Source: an uncultured Chitinophagaceae bacterium
GTDB lineage: Bacteria > Bacteroidota > Bacteroidia > Chitinophagales > Chitinophagaceae
DNA: 64,000 bases
Assembly (NCBI GenBank): GCA_937919945.1
Contig: CALESY010000168.1
Location: 5,100 to 69,099 of the forward strand
Direction: 5' to 3'
Shown piece by piece: positions 54,602-63,097 of the stretch. The notes beneath the pieces were generated by a model that searched no databases, was not told the origin of the DNA, and was given only the letters and a program-made list of their open reading frames with translations. Made by a program: the position numbers and the translations under genes. Position 1 is the first letter of the stretch; every line of letters starts with the position of its first letter.

Positions 54602-55747
54602 TTAGTTGCCAGCCTTGGGTATTATTTCAAAATTGGCTATTACAGGCCTGTGGTCTGATAGTTCGGTATGCGGACATTCCATGCCTGTAATCTTCAGCAC
54701 GGTGGGGTCGTAAAAGATATGGTCTATACGCAAGGTGGGCAGTATCTGGCTGTATGTACGCCCGAATATGCGTCCCTTATCTTCAAAAGCATCATTCAGG
54801 TTGCCACGTAGCTTGGTATAAGTGTATGAGCCGGGCAGGTCGTTGAAATCGCCGCAAACAAAAACGGGGTATGGGCTGCTGGCTATAATGGCTGCGGCTT
54901 TGTCTGTTTCTTCTGCACGCTTGGCAAATGCATAGTTAAACTTCCATACAAATGTGCGTGTAAGGCCAAGGCTATTGGCGAGCGCAGAGCTGTTTTTCTT
55001 TACATATTCTATGTAAGCTTTTTCATCATCGCTGAGGCCAAAGGTGCTGAGGTGTACAAAAAACATACGCATGGTATCGCCCTGCGGTAGTGCTACATCG
55101 CCTTGCAGCAGAAAGGTGTATTCTGCCAGTTGATGCGCTACATAATTGTGCAGTGTATAGCGAGAGAATGCTGCCGTACCGAGATAGATGGTTGTACCCA
55201 GTGTATTGTCATAATGAAAACGGTAGTCTGTGTACTTGCCATTATCCATTATTTTGCGGGCATAGGGTTTCATGGAGTCTGTTTTAGGTACAGAGTATTC
55301 GGGGAGGCACATAATGTCCGCATCTTTCAACTCCAGGTAGTTGAGTATTTCTTTCTCAAAAGCTTTGTCGCGCGGTACTTTGAAGATGCCCATACCGTGT
55401 ACGTTCCATGTCATAATGCGGATACGCTCAGGTGTTTTGCCCATATCGTTATCGCCAAAGTTGAAACCGAAAATGATGATAATGGTTTTGTAAGCAGCCG
55501 CTAAAGCTACTAACGATAGCAGCGAACGTATTTTTTTACTGGTAAACAACCATAAGAAAACAAAAACAGCGTTGGCTAAAATGGCAAAAGGTGTAGTAAG
55601 TGTAAACAACGCCAGGTGTTTTACCTGCAAAGGGCTACTGGTAGCTGCCAGTACACACAAAGCCAGCCAACCGATGCTGCCTATGTTGAGGAGCAGTAGT
55701 GTGTAGCTAAGCAGCCTGCGAAATAATCCCGGTTGTTTGTCTTTCAA
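54602..55747 (-). CDS. Membrane-anchored endonuclease/exonuclease/phosphatase family protein
   Basis: A 381-residue protein with three N-terminal hydrophobic helices (about residues 10-110), placing a C-terminal EEP domain at the membrane. Catalytic landmarks are MTWNVHG, the Glu in DIMCLPEYS, VCGDFNDLPGS and SDHRPVI. EEP enzymes hydrolyse phosphodiesters in nucleic acids, lipids or inositol phosphates; the substrate here cannot be inferred. It follows the rhomboid pair by 11 nt, an arrangement I recall from other Bacteroidota. Confidence 0.88.
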   Translation of the reverse strand: MKDKQPGLFRRLLSYTLLLLNIGSIGWLALCVLAATSSPLQVKHLALFTLTTPFAILANAVFVFLWLFTSKKIRSLLSLVALAAAYKTIIIIFGFNFGDNDMGKTPERIRIMTWNVHGMGIFKVPRDKAFEKEILNYLELKDADIMCLPEYSVPKTDSMKPYARKIMDNGKYTDYRFHYDNTLGTTIYLGTAAFSRYTLHNYVAHQLAEYTFLLQGDVALPQGDTMRMFFVHLSTFGLSDDEKAYIEYVKKNSSALANSLGLTRTFVWKFNYAFAKRAEETDKAAAIIASSPYPVFVCGDFNDLPGSYTYTKLRGNLNDAFEDKGRIFGRTYSQILPTLRIDHIFYDPTVLKITGMECPHTELSDHRPVIANFEIIPKAGN

Positions 55748-55758
55748 TTGCGGGCAAA

Positions 55759-56655
55759 TTATGGGTTGTTGTCATTACTTGCTTTCGTCAGTATGTCTTT
55801 CTCTTCCTGCGATAGCGAGTTGTAGCCTTTCTGGTTTATTTTATCCAGTATATCGTCTATTCTTTTCTGATTGTTTTGTCTGAGCTGATAATTGCTTAAT
55901 GCCTCGTTTCTTTTACGGCTGTTCTTTTCCCGAATTTTATCGGTATCGGGTTCTGTAAGGCTGCTCATACGGTCGAATAGATTGTACACCCACATACCCG
56001 GCTGCTTACCGTTTTTCAGCAGTATCATGTATGTAAAGCCTGTCAGTGCACCGCCTGCTATCATGAACAAAGACGGTGTATGCATGTTGATGTTAACCAG
56101 CATCAAAGCATAGAATATGATGGCAAGCACAACAATTGGAATACTGAATGTGGGTGCAAGGTAGAAACGATAATTGGGGGATAGTGTAAGAGTGGCAGTA
56201 GCAATACCGACTACACCCGCGTGCGCGCCAATCATATAGCCTGTTGTATTGACACCTGTAAGTAACTGGCTGCCCTCGTAAAACAAGCCGCCGATAATGA
56301 GACTGTATACGAATAATGGTATCAATTGTTTGTAGCCAACCAACGTTTGCATTACCGCACCAAAACCATACAACCACACCATATTGGTAAACAACACCCA
56401 GAAACCGTCGTGTGTCCATCCGTAGGTGAAAACAGTCCAGAACTTCGCACCAAAATTATCCATGTTGGGTAGTGCAACATAGGGAGTAAAGTTTGTTGTA
56501 AAATAGTTTTCGCTCAAACCAACAACTAACAATATGACACGTATGAGGTGATACGTTATGAAGCCTGTTGCAGATGCAACAATAATCTGCAATACGGCGT
56601 TCTGGCTATAGCCGGGGATGGAAGATAACGGAGAGCGTTTGCGGCTTGTGTTCAT
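55759..56655 (-). CDS. Rhomboid-family pseudoprotease
   Basis: A 298-residue protein with a six-helix rhomboid core and a C-terminal cytoplasmic tail (KIREKNSRKRNEALSNYQLR onward) ending in the IDDILDKINQKGYNSLSQEE motif common in Bacteroidota rhomboids. The GxSG serine motif reads GAHAG (residues 143-147), so the nucleophile is Ala146, encoded by GCG. The helix-6 catalytic His is also missing: MIAGGALTGF stands where active members have AHLGG. It should therefore be proteolytically inactive while keeping the fold, possibly regulating or chaperoning the active rhomboid one base upstream. Confidence 0.88.
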   Translation of the reverse strand: MNTSRKRSPLSSIPGYSQNAVLQIIVASATGFITYHLIRVILLVVGLSENYFTTNFTPYVALPNMDNFGAKFWTVFTYGWTHDGFWVLFTNMVWLYGFGAVMQTLVGYKQLIPLFVYSLIIGGLFYEGSQLLTGVNTTGYMIGAHAGVVGIATATLTLSPNYRFYLAPTFSIPIVVLAIIFYALMLVNINMHTPSLFMIAGGALTGFTYMILLKNGKQPGMWVYNLFDRMSSLTEPDTDKIREKNSRKRNEALSNYQLRQNNQKRIDDILDKINQKGYNSLSQEEKDILTKASNDNNP

Positions 56656-56656
56656 G

Positions 56657-57544
56657 TTAATAGAAATGTTTTCTGTTTTGTTTGTTCCATATCTTCAGCA
56701 ATATAAAACCTACCAGCATACCGCCAAGGTGTGCGAAGTGAGCAACATTATCACCTGCGGAGTTTTGGATACCGGCAAATAATTCAAAAGCAGCGTAAGC
56801 AGCTACAACATATTTTGCCTTGATGGGTACAAGAAAGTAGAGATATAACAATGTATTGGGGAACAGATAGCCAAATGCAAACAAAATACCGAACACCGCG
56901 CCGGACGCACCAACGGTTGCCTCGTCATATATGCCAGGAAAGTATTGACCTGTTGGTTTGTAGGTAGTGCCGTGCAGATATTGATTGATGGCTGAGATAG
57001 ATTCATTGACTAAGTCTTGTGATGGTGTGTTGCTCCAAACCTTAGCTATTTCATACAACTGCAAACTAAGGGGGTTACCGCTCAGTTTTACACGTTGATT
57101 AAGGAATAAATTAAACTGGTCGAGAGTAGGGTTTTGCTGATAATGGGTAAAAGCTTGCTCAATGACTTTGTATTCGTAAGCTACAACACCCATGTGCAGT
57201 GCCGCAGCACCCAGTCCGCATATTATATAGAATGTAATGAAACGTTTGGCACCCCAGACATTTTCCAGAATACTGCCAAACATCCACAGTGCAAACATAT
57301 TTGAGAATAAGTGCATGATAGTAAGATTTACATCATTATAACTACCATGCAAAAACATATGTGTAAAATATTGCCAAGGTTTGAAGTAAACGGACTTCCA
57401 ATGATGTAGCCCCAGATAGTCTGACAGGTCGATACCAAACCTGCCAAGCACAAACTGAGCAAAAGCCATGATGGAATTAATGATAATTAAGTTCTTAACT
57501 ATCGGAGGAAGTATCTGAAAGCGCCCCGGCCTGAATTCGGTCAT
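56657..57544 (-). CDS. Rhomboid intramembrane serine protease
   Basis: A 295-residue rhomboid. The nucleophile Ser214 lies in VGASGAVFG and the catalytic His272 in AHFAHLGGML; HMFLHGSYNDVNL and MHLFSNMFALWMFG provide the conserved helix-2 His and Asn. A large insertion (about residues 122-210) separates helix 3 from the GxSG helix, longer than in GlpG. First gene of a six-gene block ending at galE; the pseudo-rhomboid follows after one base. Confidence 0.93.
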   Translation of the reverse strand: MTEFRPGRFQILPPIVKNLIIINSIMAFAQFVLGRFGIDLSDYLGLHHWKSVYFKPWQYFTHMFLHGSYNDVNLTIMHLFSNMFALWMFGSILENVWGAKRFITFYIICGLGAAALHMGVVAYEYKVIEQAFTHYQQNPTLDQFNLFLNQRVKLSGNPLSLQLYEIAKVWSNTPSQDLVNESISAINQYLHGTTYKPTGQYFPGIYDEATVGASGAVFGILFAFGYLFPNTLLYLYFLVPIKAKYVVAAYAAFELFAGIQNSAGDNVAHFAHLGGMLVGFILLKIWNKQNRKHFY

Positions 57545-57603
57545 TTTTTAATGTTTCGTCTTAGTAACAATACTCAATTATCACGCCTGATAAATAGTGC
57601 TGT

Positions 57604-57638
57604 CAAAATTACACGTTATCGTGTTCTGTAACCTCAAA
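57604..57638 (-). promoter_or_regulatory. Probable promoter of the rhomboid-to-galE block
   Basis: On the - strand, TAATTTTG (57604-57611) matches the TAnnTTTG -7 box and a TTTG (57635-57638) lies 23 nt upstream, slightly longer than the usual 19-21. Transcription would begin about 55 nt before the rhomboid ATG, inside the 126-nt gap 57545-57670. Confidence 0.48.
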
Positions 57639-57670
57639 TTACAAATCTTAATATTATAAAGGAACTGCCA

Positions 57671-59008
57671 CTATGTAGCTTTGCCCTTATTGCCTTGCAG
57701 CAATGCCAGTACACCTTCTTTTTGCAAGATGCGATACCCGATACGGTCGTTTGATATACCTTTTTGCAATTGGTAGGTAAACAGAAACTGTTCATCGTCT
57801 GCCATTTGTGTAGTAAAGTATGCAAAATTAATAGATGGGTTGTCACTGAAATGTTGTGCTACCTCGTGCAGGTGAGTAGATAGTACCATCAGGTGATGCG
57901 GATGGTTTAGCAAACCCTGTACAACGGCTTTGGTACACTCATAGGCATCGTGCACATTCGTGCCTTTAAACAACTCGTCCATCAATACAAGATGTGCACC
58001 TTGTTGTTGCAGTTGCTGTGCGGTTAGCTTCATTCGTTGCACCTCTGCAAAGAAATAACTCTCACCTTTTATCAGGTTATCTTCTACGTGCATATTGGTA
58101 ACAATGCCCTGCATAAAGCTGATGCGCATAGAGGATGCAGGTACACCCATGCCAAGATGAGCGAGTAATGCAGCTAAACCCATAGCACGCATGAACGTTG
58201 TTTTGCCGGACATGTTAGCACCCGTGAGCAACAAAAAATTCTGATGTTGTTGCAGGTGTATATCATATGGCACAGGTTGCGGCAACAGCGGGTGGTACAA
58301 ACCCTGTACATCCAGCACCGATGTTGCTGGTGGTAACAATACGGGGAACTGCCAGTTGTGCAGCAATGTAGCTTTAGACATTGATTGCCACGCATCGAGC
58401 CTTGCATAGTGATTTACAAGGCGATGGATGTTGGTTTTCATTTCCCGCCGTACTTTGTAGTTAAGTGCTGCAAGTTCGCGATAGGGGGTGTCTTTACTTA
58501 TATTTAATAGTGCAGGTACAAGCGGATGTGTTATTTCCTGCTGCATTTTTTCCAGTTCGCTTTGCAGTAATACGGGTGCGTCGGACAGTTTAGCTAATGC
58601 TATTAATTGCTGACAACCACGTAATAAATCGGTGATGTGCGATAGTGAGAACTGCGTGAAAAAATACTCCTGTTTGTTCAGGTATTTCTGAATATACTTA
58701 CCAAACAATAATTCTATGCCCGATGGCTGTGCACGTTGTCCGTCTGTTTCATCAAAAAACTTTTCCAGCATCACCAGCGTACCATTGGTAATTATATCCG
58801 GCCATACATCTGTATGCTTAGTAAAAAAGCGAACCACATCCTGCATTTGCTGCAAATACTCATAACTATCTGGTGGCGATAATATATGATTGCGTAGCAT
58901 GTCTTTGCCTGCTTGCGTAGTGGTGTATGCCATCAAGCCGAAAATGCTGCTTTGCTCATCTGCAGCAAATACAGAAAGGTCTTTGAGTGTGGTTTTGTCG
59001 CTCTGCAT
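57671..59008 (-). CDS. Short MutS-family ATPase
   Basis: A 445-residue protein with a MutS core/lever region (residues 1-240) and ATPase: Walker A TGANMSGKTTFMRA, then GIVTNMHVEDNLIKGESYFFAE, Walker B LVLMDELFKGTN and STHLHEVA. The N-terminal mismatch-binding and connector domains of true MutS are absent, as is the Smr domain of MutS2, so a mismatch-repair role is unlikely. Bacteroidota carry several such MutS-related proteins of unknown role. The start shares a base with the pyrC stop (TAATG). Confidence 0.88.
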   Translation of the reverse strand: MQSDKTTLKDLSVFAADEQSSIFGLMAYTTTQAGKDMLRNHILSPPDSYEYLQQMQDVVRFFTKHTDVWPDIITNGTLVMLEKFFDETDGQRAQPSGIELLFGKYIQKYLNKQEYFFTQFSLSHITDLLRGCQQLIALAKLSDAPVLLQSELEKMQQEITHPLVPALLNISKDTPYRELAALNYKVRREMKTNIHRLVNHYARLDAWQSMSKATLLHNWQFPVLLPPATSVLDVQGLYHPLLPQPVPYDIHLQQHQNFLLLTGANMSGKTTFMRAMGLAALLAHLGMGVPASSMRISFMQGIVTNMHVEDNLIKGESYFFAEVQRMKLTAQQLQQQGAHLVLMDELFKGTNVHDAYECTKAVVQGLLNHPHHLMVLSTHLHEVAQHFSDNPSINFAYFTTQMADDEQFLFTYQLQKGISNDRIGYRILQKEGVLALLQGNKGKAT

Positions 59009-60339
59009 TACCTGTTGAAACGCAATCTTTGTCCGCGTACGGTATCGTTTACTTTACCATTTTCATATGCTATCTCGCCATTCACCAATGTATATCTGAT
59101 AGTAGCGGGGAAGCTATGCCCTTCAAATGGCGACCAACCGCATTTGTATAATAGATTCTCTTTGGTAACCTTGTATGGATTGTTCAAATCAACCAACACT
59201 AGGTCTGCAAAATAACCCTCACGTATATACCCGCGCTCTGCTATCTGAAAACACACTGCAGGAGCGTGGCTCATTTTCTCTACCATTTTTTCAATGCTGA
59301 TTTTGCCTTGCTGTACGTATTGCAGCATCAGCAGTAAAGTATGCTGTATCAAAGGCACACCGGCAGGTGCTTGCGGATATGGTTGTTGTTTTTCTTCCCA
59401 TGTATGCGGGGCATGGTCTGTTGCTATGATGTCAAGCCTGTCGTCTAGAAGCGCTTCCCACAAAGCAGCTTTGTTTTCCGGTGCTTTGATGGCAGGATTA
59501 CACTTAATGAGGTTGCCGTGTTTTGCATAGTCATCTGCGGTAAAATGCAAATGGTGTACGCATACTTCTGATGTAATGCGTTTATCTGCTAACGGCATCA
59601 TGTTGCTGAATAGTTGCAATTCTTTTGCGGTGGTGATATGCAGTATGTGTAGCCGGGTATTGTTTTGTTTTGCTAACTGTACGGCAGAAAAAGAACTTTC
59701 GAAACATACATTCTCATCGCGTATCAGCGGGTGGAAAGACGCATCAGTAGGGTTGGGGTATTTTTCTTTATTGGCAGCAGCAACACGCTCATCTTCGCAG
59801 TGTGTGGCAATGAGCAGTTCGCTTTCGCCAAAAATTTTATTCAGTGTTAAATAATTATCAACAAGCATATTACCCGTACTGCTACCCATGAATATTTTAA
59901 TGCCGCATACATCGTTCTTCTTTGTGTTGGTTTTCAATACCTCATCAGCATTGTCGTTTGACACACCCATAAAGAAAGAGTAGTTGGTAACTGAAGTATT
60001 GGCAGCAATCTTGTATTTATCTTCCAGCAATTCCTGCGTGAGCGCTGGCGGGTTGGTATTGGGCATTTCCATAAAAGAGGTAACGCCACCTGCAACAGCG
60101 GCACGTGCCTCGCTGGCTATATTAGCTTTATGTGTAAGGCCTGGTTCCCTGAAATGTACCTGATCGTCAATAACACCCGGCAGCAGGTAAAGACCTTCGG
60201 CGTTTATTTCGTTACAGCCGGCATCGGGCTGAATGGAAACGGCAATTTTTTCGATACGCCCGTTTTTGATAAGTACGTCTTGTACTGTCGTTTTGCCCTC
60301 GTTAACTACAGAGGCATTTTTGATTAAAAGCATAGACAT
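59008..60339 (-). CDS. pyrC: Dihydroorotase (class I)
   Basis: A 443-residue amidohydrolase of pyrimidine synthesis, closing carbamoyl-aspartate to dihydroorotate. It has GVIDDQVHFREPGLTHKA near residue 55, MEMPNTNPP, the carboxylated-Lys candidate in GIKIFMGSSTG, SEVCVHHLHF and ATDHAPHTWEEK with the catalytic Asp. The metal motif HxH reads QVH, so one His ligand is Gln. I recall this variant in other Bacteroidota sequences, so it may be lineage-typical. It overlaps the MutS-like gene by one base. Confidence 0.9.
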   Translation of the reverse strand: MSMLLIKNASVVNEGKTTVQDVLIKNGRIEKIAVSIQPDAGCNEINAEGLYLLPGVIDDQVHFREPGLTHKANIASEARAAVAGGVTSFMEMPNTNPPALTQELLEDKYKIAANTSVTNYSFFMGVSNDNADEVLKTNTKKNDVCGIKIFMGSSTGNMLVDNYLTLNKIFGESELLIATHCEDERVAAANKEKYPNPTDASFHPLIRDENVCFESSFSAVQLAKQNNTRLHILHITTAKELQLFSNMMPLADKRITSEVCVHHLHFTADDYAKHGNLIKCNPAIKAPENKAALWEALLDDRLDIIATDHAPHTWEEKQQPYPQAPAGVPLIQHTLLLMLQYVQQGKISIEKMVEKMSHAPAVCFQIAERGYIREGYFADLVLVDLNNPYKVTKENLLYKCGWSPFEGHSFPATIRYTLVNGEIAYENGKVNDTVRGQRLRFNR

Positions 60340-60367
60340 AAATAAATGATAAACTGAATTATAAATC

Positions 60368-60375
60368 TATTTTTG
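60368..60375 (+). promoter_or_regulatory. Possible -7 element for the Wzi-like gene
   Basis: TATTTTTG fits TAnnTTTG and sits 38 nt before the ATG at 60414, in the 74-nt gap shared with the divergent pyrC gene. No TTTG stands at the expected -33 distance. Confidence 0.42.
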
Positions 60376-60413
60376 CAGCAAGTTAGCGCATACGCTTGTA
60401 GAAAACATATTCT

Positions 60414-62102
60414 ATGTACAAAAAAGCAGCATCGATTTCGGCAGCATTATTATCACTATATTTTTCCGCATCAGCACAAACCACTTACCTGCAACTGAAT
60501 CAGGAAGATTATCATGTGTTGGACAGGCTGGAAACACGCTCAGGGCAATTAAGCGAAGATTTGTTCTTGTCTGTCAAGCCGGTATCAAGAAAAGGAGCAG
60601 TAAGTTTTTTGCAGCAACAACGCAGAGAGTCGCGCATTGGCAACCTCAGTGAGATAGATAAATACAATGTATCGCGCGCTATTTCAGTAAGCGGCGAATG
60701 GGCGCTGGAGCAAAACGGCGCGCTGGATTCTAAACGCCCCATACTGAAATCGTTTTATAAGAAACAACCCGACATGATATATGTCAATAATGATAACTTC
60801 TTTTTCTCTGCCAATCCTATTATCACAGCACATGGCATCTATGAATCAGGCAATGTAAATGATAAGACACTGATAAGCAGTAGCAGGGGTTTGGAGGCAC
60901 GTGGATTGATAGCAAAGAAAGTAGGCTTCTATACTATGTTTACTGATAATCAGGAAGCGATGCCATCGTTTGCAGGGCAATGGACGGATAGTGCAGATGC
61001 TCTGCCGGGTAATGATTTTTACACCCGCAAAGGAGCCGGTAAATACGATTATTTGATGGCGCGCGGGTATATAGACTTTGCCGTAGTGAAAGACCATATA
61101 AACGTAACATTCGGGTATGATAAACATTTTATAGGCGATGGTATTCGTAGTTTGTTCCTCAGTGATTTCCCTGCAGGTGCAGCTTTTTTGCGATTGAATA
61201 CAAGAGTGTGGAAATTCAACTACCAAAACCTGTATATGGAATTGCAACCGCAGTATGTACGTGGTGCAGACAGAGAACTACCACATAAATATGCCACTAT
61301 GCACCACCTGAGCATTAATGCTACACGCTGGCTGAATGTGGGCATATTTGAGGGTGTGATTTTTGACAGGCGCGACCGATACGAATTCAGTTATATGAAT
61401 CCCATCATTTTGTACAGACAAGTAGAACGTTCATTGGGTAGCCCGGATAACGTAGTGTTGGGTTTGAACTTCAAAGCCATCGCCGCCAAACATCTGCAAA
61501 TTTACGGGCAGTTGCTATTAGATGAATTCACCTCAAAAGAACTGATAGCGGGTAACGGGTATTGGGCTAATAAGTTTGCTGTGCAAGTTGGAGGAAAGTA
61601 TTTTGATGCATTCACTGTGAAAAATCTTGATTTGCAAGGAGAGATAAATATTGTTCGTCCATATACTTATACACACTTTGACAGTACCGCGAATTACACA
61701 CATTACAATCAGCCGCTGGCGCATCCGCTGGGTGCAAGTTTTGCAGAAGTGTTGGGCGTTGTAAGGTATCAGCCAATGAAAAACTTATTCATCTCACTGA
61801 AAGGGATGTATTATAATAAGGGAGTAGATACAGGTGGCTTTAACTACGGTGGGAATATTTTTAAAGATTATGATACCCGTGCCAGTGGCTATGGTGTAAG
61901 GCTGATAAATGGTGTAAAAGTGCAATGCGCTATGGTTAATCTCAACCTGTCTTACGAACTGAGAGAAAACCTGTTTATAGATTTAGGTGCAGTACATCGT
62001 CGTTATGTTTACGAGACTGCCCCTTTACCATCACAAACTACTACGTATGTATATGGAGGCTTCCGCCTCAATTTCAACAGAAGGGAATATGATTTCTTTT
62101 AG
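60414..62102 (+). CDS. Outer-membrane capsule-assembly protein, Wzi-like
   Basis: A 562-residue protein with a signal peptide (cleavage likely after ASA at residue 21) and an otherwise beta-rich sequence with alternating aromatic residues and a C-terminal strand ending in aromatic residues (NRREYDFF), as in outer-membrane barrels. The stretch FGYDKHFIGDGIRSLFLSD is typical of Bacteroidota proteins placed in the capsule assembly Wzi family. Wzi anchors capsule at the cell surface, so this could hold the polymer made by the locus 18 kb upstream, though it is a separate unit. Its stop overlaps the convergent cytochrome gene by 4 nt. Confidence 0.82.
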   Translation: MYKKAASISAALLSLYFSASAQTTYLQLNQEDYHVLDRLETRSGQLSEDLFLSVKPVSRKGAVSFLQQQRRESRIGNLSEIDKYNVSRAISVSGEWALEQNGALDSKRPILKSFYKKQPDMIYVNNDNFFFSANPIITAHGIYESGNVNDKTLISSSRGLEARGLIAKKVGFYTMFTDNQEAMPSFAGQWTDSADALPGNDFYTRKGAGKYDYLMARGYIDFAVVKDHINVTFGYDKHFIGDGIRSLFLSDFPAGAAFLRLNTRVWKFNYQNLYMELQPQYVRGADRELPHKYATMHHLSINATRWLNVGIFEGVIFDRRDRYEFSYMNPIILYRQVERSLGSPDNVVLGLNFKAIAAKHLQIYGQLLLDEFTSKELIAGNGYWANKFAVQVGGKYFDAFTVKNLDLQGEINIVRPYTYTHFDSTANYTHYNQPLAHPLGASFAEVLGVVRYQPMKNLFISLKGMYYNKGVDTGGFNYGGNIFKDYDTRASGYGVRLINGVKVQCAMVNLNLSYELRENLFIDLGAVHRRYVYETAPLPSQTTTYVYGGFRLNFNRREYDFF

Positions 62103-63097
62103 AAAATGACGGGAAGATTATGCGCTTTGTGGTAATCTATAATTGGTTGATAGGGGCCGAATTTATGTTGGTCTTCTGAAAAAGTGTCGGCATAAGGCCC
62201 TAAGTCATAATCAATAGGTTTTACTTTGATGTTTGAATAGCTTGGTGCTTCTTCTTTTTTCGGGCGTGGGTGTATTCTGTCATCAACAATAAAAGCCGAT
62301 ACATCAATAGCTTCTATATCAGTAAGAAAAGGTTTGTCCCAAGATGCTTTCAGGTGTGGCATATTGGCTTTTACAAAGCGAGCCATTTTCAATACCCTGT
62401 GCATACTTGAGCCACATTCAAATGCAAAATCGCCCCACAGTGGCGGGTAGATGTACGTGCTTGAATCTGCATTAAACTGTCCTTCTCCGTTTTTGCCATG
62501 ACAGCTTGCACAGTGCTGATTATACACAAGTTCTCCTTTTGCAGGGTCTGCAGCCCTGTTAGGGTATACTAATTCAGATGCACCGTCACCGGCTACTCTG
62601 CCGCCCGTTGGTACGTTTGAAGCCAACCAACGCATGTAAGATACAATCGCTACCATTTCCCTGCTATCAAGCGGCATAGGTGTACCGTTGTGCGGGCGTT
62701 CTATACAGTTGTTTACCCGTTCAGGTAAAGTCATTACTTTATTTTCTCTTCCACGGTATTGAGGGTAACGTGCATGAGAACTGTAAAAATTAAGCCCGTA
62801 TGGCACTGTGCCGGCTTTAAGGTGGCAGTTAGAACAGTTCATTTTATTGCCCAGGTATTTGCCTTTAGTGCCATCCGGGCCAATATAGTAAGCCGTATTG
62901 TTCAGAAGTTCTCTGCCGTAGCGTATCATATCACCAAACTCGTCTTTAGGTATCGTATTGGTATCTGGGATGTTATACAATGAGTCTGCTGTTTTAGTAC
63001 TATTCTCTGCCTGATTGTTGCAAGCAGCATAGCAACAAGCCATTAGTATAAATAGTGCGAATGATATAGATTTACAAAGCTTAATAATTGATAACAT
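62099..63097 (-). CDS. Dihaem cytochrome c, TsdA-like lipoprotein
   Basis: A 332-residue exported protein. The N-terminus is a lipoprotein-like signal with candidate lipobox cysteines at 21, 22 and 26 (LMACCYAAC). Two haem c sites are visible: CSNCH (residues 88-92) and CASCH (196-200). RVNNCIERPHNGTPMP between them resembles the NxCxxRxxNG stretch of thiosulfate dehydrogenase TsdA, whose Cys is an axial haem ligand. A thiosulfate/tetrathionate role is plausible but unproved. The gene overlaps its convergent neighbour by 4 nt and shares start-codon bases with the divergent gene. Confidence 0.87.
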   Translation of the reverse strand: MLSIIKLCKSISFALFILMACCYAACNNQAENSTKTADSLYNIPDTNTIPKDEFGDMIRYGRELLNNTAYYIGPDGTKGKYLGNKMNCSNCHLKAGTVPYGLNFYSSHARYPQYRGRENKVMTLPERVNNCIERPHNGTPMPLDSREMVAIVSYMRWLASNVPTGGRVAGDGASELVYPNRAADPAKGELVYNQHCASCHGKNGEGQFNADSSTYIYPPLWGDFAFECGSSMHRVLKMARFVKANMPHLKASWDKPFLTDIEAIDVSAFIVDDRIHPRPKKEEAPSYSNIKVKPIDYDLGPYADTFSEDQHKFGPYQPIIDYHKAHNLPVIF

